A stretch of DNA of 64,000 nt from Phialophora verrucosa (Eukaryota > Ascomycota > Eurotiomycetes > Chaetothyriales > Herpotrichiellaceae), in NCBI GenBank assembly GCA_002099365.1, contig MSED01000003.1:1922001-1986000 (forward strand), given 5' to 3'. Positions 57,649 through 64,000 of the stretch are shown in pieces (position 1 is the stretch's first letter; each line of letters begins with the position of its first letter). A program made the translations under genes and the position numbers. The notes under the pieces were generated by a model, which saw only the letters and a list, made by a program, of their open reading frames with translations, had not been told where the DNA came from and ran no database searches.

Positions 57649-58371
57649 TTACAATGCCTTTTCTCTCTTGCCCCAGCGCTCAATCACAAACGGTTGACCT
57701 GAAAGCGCAGACCAGTCCAGTGATCCATCCGTGACGGGCAGGTCTCTGGGTCGCGGGACCACGATCTTGGCCACGTCGTCGCTGTCAGTCCATCTCACTT
57801 CATACGCCTCGGGGCCTCGAACAGCAAGCTTTGGGTTGAATCCCTCACACGACGGGCTTGCCTCGAGAGCCTTGAACAACGAAGTAATGCCCACGCCATG
57901 GGTCGCGATCAACACGGTCCTGTCCTGCTCGCCGACTCGCCGAGACTCGGCGCCCACGATGACCGCGAAAACCTTCTTGAGCCGTCTTACAAAGTCATTA
58001 AAGAGCTCGACCCCGGGCTGACCGTCCGCGCTTCTAGGGTTGCTCATGTCGATACTATCGTATGAGCCGCCCTCAAGCTGACCGAGCGACTGGCCCGTGA
58101 GAGCTGCATCCGCGTGCACCGGGATATCAGATCGATCGGCGAGGATCGGTCGGATCGTCTGAACGATGCGTGTCAGAGGCGAGTGGTAAACGGCGTCGAT
58201 CTTTTGGTTCTGCAGCTTTTTTGCAAGGGCCTCTCCTTCTCTGACTCCTTTCTCGGTCAGGCTGGTGTCTCGGAGGCCTTGAAGAATCTTGTCGATGTTG
58301 TCCTGGGTCTCTCCATGGCGAACAAAGAGCAGATTCAACTGACCGCTGCGCCGATCTGTGGAGGAGCTCAT
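57649..58371 (-). CDS. histidine phosphatase (phosphoglycerate-mutase superfamily), 240 aa
   Basis: The catalytic histidine motif is FVRHGETQDN near residues 17-26, with the second conserved block SPLTRIVQT and the late THGVGI that carries the second His. The Glu region lies near QSLGQLEGGSYDS. This is the TIGAR/Gpm-like branch, whose members act on sugar phosphates or phosphoproteins; the true substrate is unknown. The start is ATG 58371 (MSSSTDRR), because the 17 codons upstream have no ATG. The protein is complete and intronless. It is divergent from an alcohol-oxidase-like gene, with 468 bp between the starts. Confidence 0.87.
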   Translation of the reverse strand: MSSSTDRRSGQLNLLFVRHGETQDNIDKILQGLRDTSLTEKGVREGEALAKKLQNQKIDAVYHSPLTRIVQTIRPILADRSDIPVHADAALTGQSLGQLEGGSYDSIDMSNPRSADGQPGVELFNDFVRRLKKVFAVIVGAESRRVGEQDRTVLIATHGVGITSLFKALEASPSCEGFNPKLAVRGPEAYEVRWTDSDDVAKIVVPRPRDLPVTDGSLDWSALSGQPFVIERWGKREKAL

Positions 58372-58839
58372 GTTTAACAGATTGAATAATTTGCGAAAAC
58401 TTTCTCTCTTTGAGCTGATCAAGTACGAGGTGGAAAGGGTGGCGGCTTCGAGTAATTAGCACTCTGTCGAGGGACAACAGGATGCGGGCAGACGGGGTGC
58501 TCGAACCTCGCCCATTCTCGACGACCAGAATGTCTCCCCCATCTCGAGAACCCACGTTTCGCCGAGTGATCGTCAGATTGTGACCGAGGGTATGTAATAC
58601 TACAACCCCGAGAGTCACGGCCCGTGAGCCCCACGCCTCCCGTTTGCGGGGAAGGGTCATCATGTCGGGCGTGCCTGTAACATGGCATTCGAATGATCCC
58701 GTTATCACGGAGGGACATTGGATTTCGAACCTGAGCTGTAGCGAATTCTTCGAGGCCGTCTATTTAGTCGACATGTCTCTGGCCTCTGCTTCTTCGTCGG
58801 TAGCACTTCTCGCTACCCGACGCCCGAAGAACAACAAGG
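58372..58839. promoter_or_regulatory. divergent promoter, histidine phosphatase and alcohol-oxidase-like gene
   Basis: These 468 bp lie between opposite starts. No clear known binding site could be assigned by eye. Confidence 0.5.
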
Positions 58840-60952
58840 ATGCCCATCTCTAACAAACTCCCAGATGGCCTTGACGAGGTCGATGTGATCATTGCCGGAG
58901 GTGATTTCCTTGGGAAGACCTGTTCGGTCTATCAGATGCTGAGCTTTCGTCTACAGGTGGTACGGCGGCTTGCGTTGTGGCCAGCCGTCTCGCAGCCGCA
59001 GATCTAGAGTTGTCCGTCTTGGTCATCGAGGGAGGCCAGGACAATTTTGAGCAATCCAATGTGGTCAACCCAGGACTGTTCCGCGAACATCTTCGGCCAG
59101 GCAGCAAAACGGCCCTCTTCTACAAAGCCAAAGCCACGCCGCAGATGGGCGACAAGGAACGCGTCGTCCCAGCCGGCGGTTTGCTTGGAGGCGGGTCAAG
59201 CATCAACCTGATGCTGTACGCTGCCTATCGACCAATGTACCTACCTATGTTCTGGGGCTGATGCTGGGTCCCAGATATACTCGAGCTCAGCGCAGCGATT
59301 TCGACTCCTGGAACACTCCGGGTTGGAGTGCGGAGGAACTGATCCCGTATCTGAAGAGATTGTGCTGTCACTTCCCTCTCTTTCTACCCATGTTCCGTGA
59401 CTGAGCAATGGGCAGATTGAAACATACCACGGCGCTGGCAACGAGCTGACCCACGGCTACAATGGCCCGATCCAGGTCTCTGATGGCGGCTACAAATGTG
59501 CTAGGTCTGAGCAAGAGTTCATCGATGCCTGTACCGAGGTCGGCTACCCTGAGTATCAGGATATGCAAGATCTCGATTCAAACAATGGCACCGAAAGGTG
59601 GATGCGGTATGTGTCTCCAGAAGGGAAGCGGCAGGACACGGCTCATTGCTATCTCCATCCGCTTTTACGCGACGGCAAGCACCCGAATCTTCATGTGCTG
59701 TGTGAGACCGGAGTGGTCCGCGTCCTGTTTGACGGGACCAAAAGAGCCATAGGAGTCGAATGTACCCCGAACCCGGACTATGTGGAAGGCACAGACCGTG
59801 TGGGTGGTAGCACCAGTACCATCAGAGCGAGGAAGCTTGTGGTAGTCTCATGTGGCGCCATCAGCTCGCCGCTGGTGCTGGAGCGTTCAGGGGTCGGGGA
59901 CAAGAGGATATTGGAGAAAGCTGGCGTCCCGGTGGTGGAGGACCTCCCAGGCGTCGGACACGACTATCAAGACCATAACCTGATATTCTATCCCTACCGG
60001 ACCGACTTGAAGCCCCACGAGACCATGGACGCGATCATACGCGATGTCAAGGCTCGTGACGAGGCCATACTCAACAAGAGCGCCATCCTTCGATGGAACA
60101 CCTGCGATGTCTCAGCCAAGATCCGCCCCACAGACGCCGAAGTTGCTGCCCTCGGTCCAGAATTTCAGAAAGCGTGGAATAACGACTTCAAGGACAATGC
60201 AAACAGGCCAATGATGTTGATTTCGCTAGTTTCAAGGTACGTCGACCAAGCAGGGTGCGTAAAGAGGCGAGATCGGCTGCTAACCTTCGCAGTTTCCTAG
60301 AAGATCCCGCGTCAGTTCCCGCTGAGGCGTACGTGTCGGTTGCGGCCTACACGGCCTACCCGTATTCGCGAGGAAAACTACACATCACGGGTCCGAACTT
60401 GGAAGATCCAATCGACTTCACCTGGGCTTCTTCACCGACGCGCACGACGTCGACCTCAAGAAGCAAATCTGGGCCTACAAGAAGCACCGCGAGATCATGC
60501 GGCGGACCAAGATGTACCGTGGAGAACTTGCACTTGGCCACCCCAAGTTTGCCGCGAACTCACCAGCAGCGTGCAAGCCGTTGGACGCCCCGATTGCCGG
60601 GCGTCCTGGCATGCAGAACATCGAGTATTCGGGAGAGGATGACCAAGCCATCGAGACCTTCATCCGAGAAAACGTACAGCCCACCTGGCACTCTCTTGGG
60701 ACTGCAAAGATGGCCCCACGCGAGCAGAACGGCGTGGTTGACAAAGACCTGAACGTGTACGGCGTGCGTGGCTTGAAGGTGACAGATCTGTCGATCGTAC
60801 CGACGAACGTGGCGGCCAACACGGAGAACACGGCCTTGTTGGTCGGCGAGAGGGCTGCGAGCATCATCGTGGCGGAACTGGGTTTGGAGGAACAGCCGGT
60901 CCCCAGTCTGGATGCCGCGAACGGGACAAATGGTGTAAACGGTTATTGTTGA
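58840..60952 (+). pseudogene. alcohol-oxidase-like GMC oxidoreductase, disrupted
   Basis: Family: FAD-dependent glucose-methanol-choline oxidoreductases, closest in motifs to methanol/alcohol oxidases. Pieces: 58840-58900, 58957-59236, 59296-59361, 59406-60236 and 60293 onward. The FAD loop IIAGGGTAACVVASRL, the signature GGLLGGGSSINLM, a second signature SCGAISSPLVLERSG, and the C-terminal WHSLGTAKMAPRE with NVAANTENTALL are all present. Two defects: no good donor fits the third exon (the best intron is only 44 nt and adds residues), and one base is missing at about 60423, after which the conserved C-terminal third continues in another frame (from 60425 to 60952). No intron can explain this. 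Either the gene is a young pseudogene or the sequence has an error. There is no peroxisomal SKL-type end. Confidence 0.75.
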
Positions 60953-61871
60953 CTGCATACCGTGAAATCCCAGCAACAAAACGTCATGATGGAAGATGTG
61001 CCCGGATCTGTAAAGGCACGCCACACTCACGCCTATTCGAGCGCGACGAGGTGGCTGTACACTCATGGGTGACAAGGCACAAGGAGGGAATGATCGTATG
61101 GACAAGTCTTGGTCCGAGTACGAGTTGCTGATCGTAATCTACGTAGCCGAATGCCCAGGGATCTTGGCCAGTCGGAGCACACGGCATCTCCCTGCTTGAT
61201 ACTCCCTACTATACCCAGTAGTGTTCAATTATTTTCTACCCTTCCCCCCCAGTCCTAGCCCAAATGCAGTAACCTCGCACAATAACAGCCTTGCACAAGT
61301 AGCCGCCTCGAACCGCCAACACCAGCGCTAAGGCGCCCCGGGTGTCTCAGAAACGACAAGCTCGAGATCAGCCAATGAACCATAGCCAGGCGTCCCGTTT
61401 CGGCCCCCTTCAGAACACAGCCTGTTCAACAATGGAGGCGAATCTGCCAGAGATTGCGCTTTTCAGAGGCACTGCCCCGCCTGTGGCTTGGAGGCTTCGA
61501 TTCGCGATGCGGCGACGACAAGGGTATTGGAGCGACCATGGGGGGCGGCCTTTCCTGTGTCGTCCAGACGGGCAGTCAAAGTTCAGCGCCAAACACTGGA
61601 TCCATGGAGATGTCTGTCTACCCTGTACTGAATACTTGTATGCCGTTGCTTTCGTTTCCACCTTCGGCTGAGGTCTCGACGCCCAGCTGTGCCAGGCCCC
61701 TCCCTCTGTCCCTCACTGAGTAATTACTCTGGGCCTACTTGCAACTTACCTTCTCTCCATCGTGCTTCCTCTCGCTGCGTATCCCAGGGATTTCCACCAA
61801 AACCTGGCTGTCCCTCAAGATATTCGACCAACGCTTCCGTTTTGCGCCTTTCGTGCGCCCCGTTGTGAGTA
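60953..61871. other. intergenic, no gene seen
   Basis: These 919 bp separate two genes in the same direction. A 109-codon frame at 61342 is open, but an overlapping frame on the other strand is open too. The promoter of the membrane protein gene is expected near 61800. Confidence 0.5.
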
Positions 61872-63117
61872 ATGGCCAACGAATTCAACATCGATCCCAA
61901 TGTCTGGTACCAGATCTCTAACGACCTATTCGACCCGAGCGTTGACTCACTGCGAGTTGGCGACAGTCACACCGCCATCTACATGTTTGACACGAACCTC
62001 ACGTCGCCGCAGCAGCGGTGGCAGATCTTCCCCGTCTCAGGTGGTGATGGTAGTGGAGGATGGAATTTCCGTGCCCAGATCACAGGCTCGGGAGCGTATA
62101 TGTCCCAGTGTGTGCAATTGACGTCGAGTAAGTTATTGTTCCTGTTCCTGTTCCTGTTCCTGTTCCTGTTCCTGTTCCTGTTCCTGTTCCTGTTCCTGTT
62201 CCTGTTCCTGTTCCTGTTCCTGTTCCTGTTCCTGTTCCTGTTCCTGTTCCTGTAATTTGCTTGTTCGTTCCTGTTTCAACGCCGCCCGCCACCCTCCGGT
62301 CAGGTATATCAGTGCGTGCGAAGAGACAAGGAGAGCTGATTGCAACCTTGTACTGCTCGCAGCAACGGCGTCGACCGACGCCAACCCCGACGACACGGAC
62401 GTATGCATGGCCCTTGGCGCGGCGACCGACATCCAGCGGCAATGGCTCCTCTCCTCCAATGGAGACGGCACCTTCGACATCAAGCTCAGCAACTCCAACC
62501 CGCTGTACTCGGACTATCACCTCTTCCTGAATGCGTCCAACACCGTGGCCTTCACCAACGATACGACCGAGCAGGGCATGAAATGGGGCTTCAAATCCAT
62601 CATGCCGATAGACGATCCGGCCTTTTCAACGGGCATTGTCGCTCCCACCGCGGGCACCTCGACCGCAACCTCAACAAACCCTGCAACGACGACCCCGGGT
62701 TCGCCAACACAGATATCTTCCTCGGCCACCCACACCGCCTCGGCCACCACGTCCGCCATAGCTTCGTCGTCCTCGCACAAGTCCAGCGGTCTCTCGAGCG
62801 GTGCCGCCGCTGGTATTGGTGTCGCGGTCGCGGTGTCCGTCCTCGGCCTCGCGGCCATTCTGTTCTGCTTCTTCCGCCGGAGAAGGAAAGCCAACCGAAA
62901 GCGACAACTCCTCCAGGCACAGGCCCCGGGACTTGCGACCCCCTACGAAGGGTACGAGGCTGCCAGTTTCCCGCACGAGAACAAGACCAAAATACCCTAC
63001 CAGGACGGGGCGCCGGCAGAGTTGCATAATCAGTCCCTTGCGGAACTCGACCACCATACCCCCGACCGCAGCCCAGCTGCTGAATTGAACGCCGATCCGA
63101 GGGCCAGTCGGGAATAA
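61872..63117 (+). CDS. single-pass membrane protein with a ricin-B-like ectodomain, 336 aa, two exons
   Basis: Exons 61872-62127 and 62363-63117, phase 1, with a GTAAGT donor and GCAG acceptor. Residues 1-165 resemble a ricin-type beta-trefoil lectin fold: VWYQISNDLFDPSVDSLRV, QRWQIFPVSG, QRQWLLSSNGDGTFDIK and LFLNASN. This is a fold-level match, not a toxin; no catalytic chain is present. A Ser/Thr/Pro-rich stalk of about 60 residues follows, then one membrane helix (GAAAGIGVAVAVSVLGLAAILFCFF) and an RRRRK stop-transfer signal with a cytoplasmic tail of about 70 residues. There is no obvious N-terminal signal peptide, so topology may rely on the internal helix. A surface sensor or adhesion role is possible. 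Confidence 0.75.
62138..62252 (+). repeat. (GTTCCT)n, about 19 copies, inside the intron of the lectin-like gene
   Basis: A nearly perfect hexamer run occupies about half of the 235-nt intron. It leaves all three plus-strand frames stop-free, which produces spurious Phe-Leu frames, and Glu-Gln or Gly-Thr frames on the other strand. Confidence 0.95.
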
Positions 63118-64000
63118 TGGTTGATCAGTCACCCTTGGCCTGAAGGCGTGCTCGTGCTCCAACCTGATGCCGATTGCGAATGTGTCAAATCATTGCCCAA
63201 CGTCACCTACTCGCAGGCAACGCGGTGGTGGTGCAGTTCGACGACTTTGACGCCCAGCAGTCCCACAGGAAAGTACCTGGAGGTGCAGGATTGGTTGCCG
63301 TCGAGTGAGTACCGACCTGGCGGAGATGGTGTCCTTCAGGAGATAAGTCTCCCAGGAAGCTCGTCAGGGAATCCACCAAGCCGGCGCTGGATGAACGACT
63401 TCGATGTCTATGAAGCTCAAGTTCAAGTCCACTACCAGCCCGCCCTTCCATCCATCTGTCGGTCTATCAATCCCAGCAAAGCAGATAGTGCCAATAACCG
63501 GTACTCTCCAGCTACCGACCTACATTAGACCCCCGGTATAGCCACTCCGACCCGCACCACGCTCGTGCGGGTACAGGACTACTAAGGGTACAGACGCCCT
63601 TCGTAAATATCCTCAGAGTGAAAGCCAGTACTCCGTACTCGTCCCCGGGATCGGAGGGTCAAGTAGGACGAGTAAAACGTCCGAGCAGGCCTCAATCCAC
63701 GAAGCGTGGACCGAGGACGGGAGTTTCATCGACAAGACATAACTACGGACTCAGTCTTGTGGTATTTCACTCTTGCGGTATGCCACTGTTCCAGTATTCC
63801 AGTCACACCTCAGGCATACGCGGCTCAGGCTTCAAGCTTCGTACTCCAAAGGGCTTAAGAACCAACGAGACGAGCTTTACATTCAATGCTTGTTGCGTCT
63901 GTCATAGAACCGTTCGGTCGGGCAGGTAGATGGGGGAGGGAGGCCATGTGTGGGAATGAAGGATCTCGGTCACTCAGTCACTCAGTCACTGACTCACTCG
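63118..64000. other. right-end intergenic, no gene seen
   Basis: Short open frames only. There is a TACTCCGTA motif at 63629, and the window ends in a TCACTCAG/TCAC tandem repeat (about 63969-64000). Confidence 0.5.

Noticed and set aside
61872..62255. Long Phe-Leu repeat protein continuing the first exon of the lectin-like gene, and opposite-strand Glu-Gln and Gly-Thr repeat frames
   Set aside because: These are artefacts of the (GTTCCT)n run inside the intron. A good donor and acceptor flank it, and the conserved protein continues after the splice.
16601..62362. Excess of introns that are multiples of three and stop-free (five seen)
   Set aside because: With about 35 introns, four or five are expected by chance. 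Only the 243-nt one is unusual, and it is reported separately.
1..64000. tRNA genes, CRISPR arrays, rRNA
   Set aside because: I looked for GGTTCRANNCC B-boxes with a matching A-box and for regular direct repeats with spacers, and found no convincing case. tRNAscan-SE would settle the tRNA question.

Overview
This window comes from the nuclear genome of a filamentous ascomycete (Pezizomycotina). The genes carry many short introns of about 45-80 nt with GTRNGY donors and YAG acceptors. They include lineage-typical families: a BimC kinesin, an NsdD/SUB-1 GATA factor, a HET-domain protein, Zn2Cys6 regulators and a Dal5-type permease. A Eurotiomycetes-like fungus is my best guess, but the sequence alone does not fix the order. 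I rebuilt exon structures by hand from splice signals, reading phase and family knowledge. Every joined model was checked so that the phases add up.

Layout, left to right. (1) 0.4-6.1 kb: a PHAF1-like (UPF0183) gene and a kinesin-5 gene, divergently transcribed. (2) 7.1-10.9 kb: a HeLo-like/ankyrin protein. (3) 11.4-21.9 kb: a metabolic and regulatory block with a large Zn2Cys6 factor, a GNAT acetyltransferase, a Dal5-type anion permease, a divergent M20 amidohydrolase and, tail to tail with it, a small Zn2Cys6 protein. The promoter shared by permease and hydrolase holds four copies of a 14-bp motif. I read this as a small uptake-and-hydrolysis cluster with a candidate local regulator. (4) 21.9-36.7 kb: an almost empty stretch with one gene, an NsdD-like GATA factor, flanked by 6.7 kb and 6.5 kb without recognisable genes. 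The octamer TACTCGTA is strongly over-represented there. (5) 36.7-49.4 kb: an Mrx7-like mitochondrial protein, a protein-tyrosine phosphatase, a secreted precursor with a duplicated Kex2-flanked peptide, a SnoaL-like protein, a conserved hypothetical protein and Arp2. (6) 50.7-63.1 kb: a hotdog thioesterase, an SLC35F-like transporter, a HET-domain protein, a histidine phosphatase, an alcohol-oxidase-like GMC gene that looks broken, and a single-pass membrane protein with a lectin-like ectodomain.

The most interesting items are the secreted precursor at 43.2-44.0 kb, whose two copies of an 11-residue core differ at seven silent codon positions yet are identical in protein; the 14-bp motif array between permease and amidohydrolase; the enriched TACTCGTA octamer in the desert around the GATA factor; and the frameshifted alcohol-oxidase gene. 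No rRNA, tRNA, CRISPR array, virus or intact transposon was recognised.
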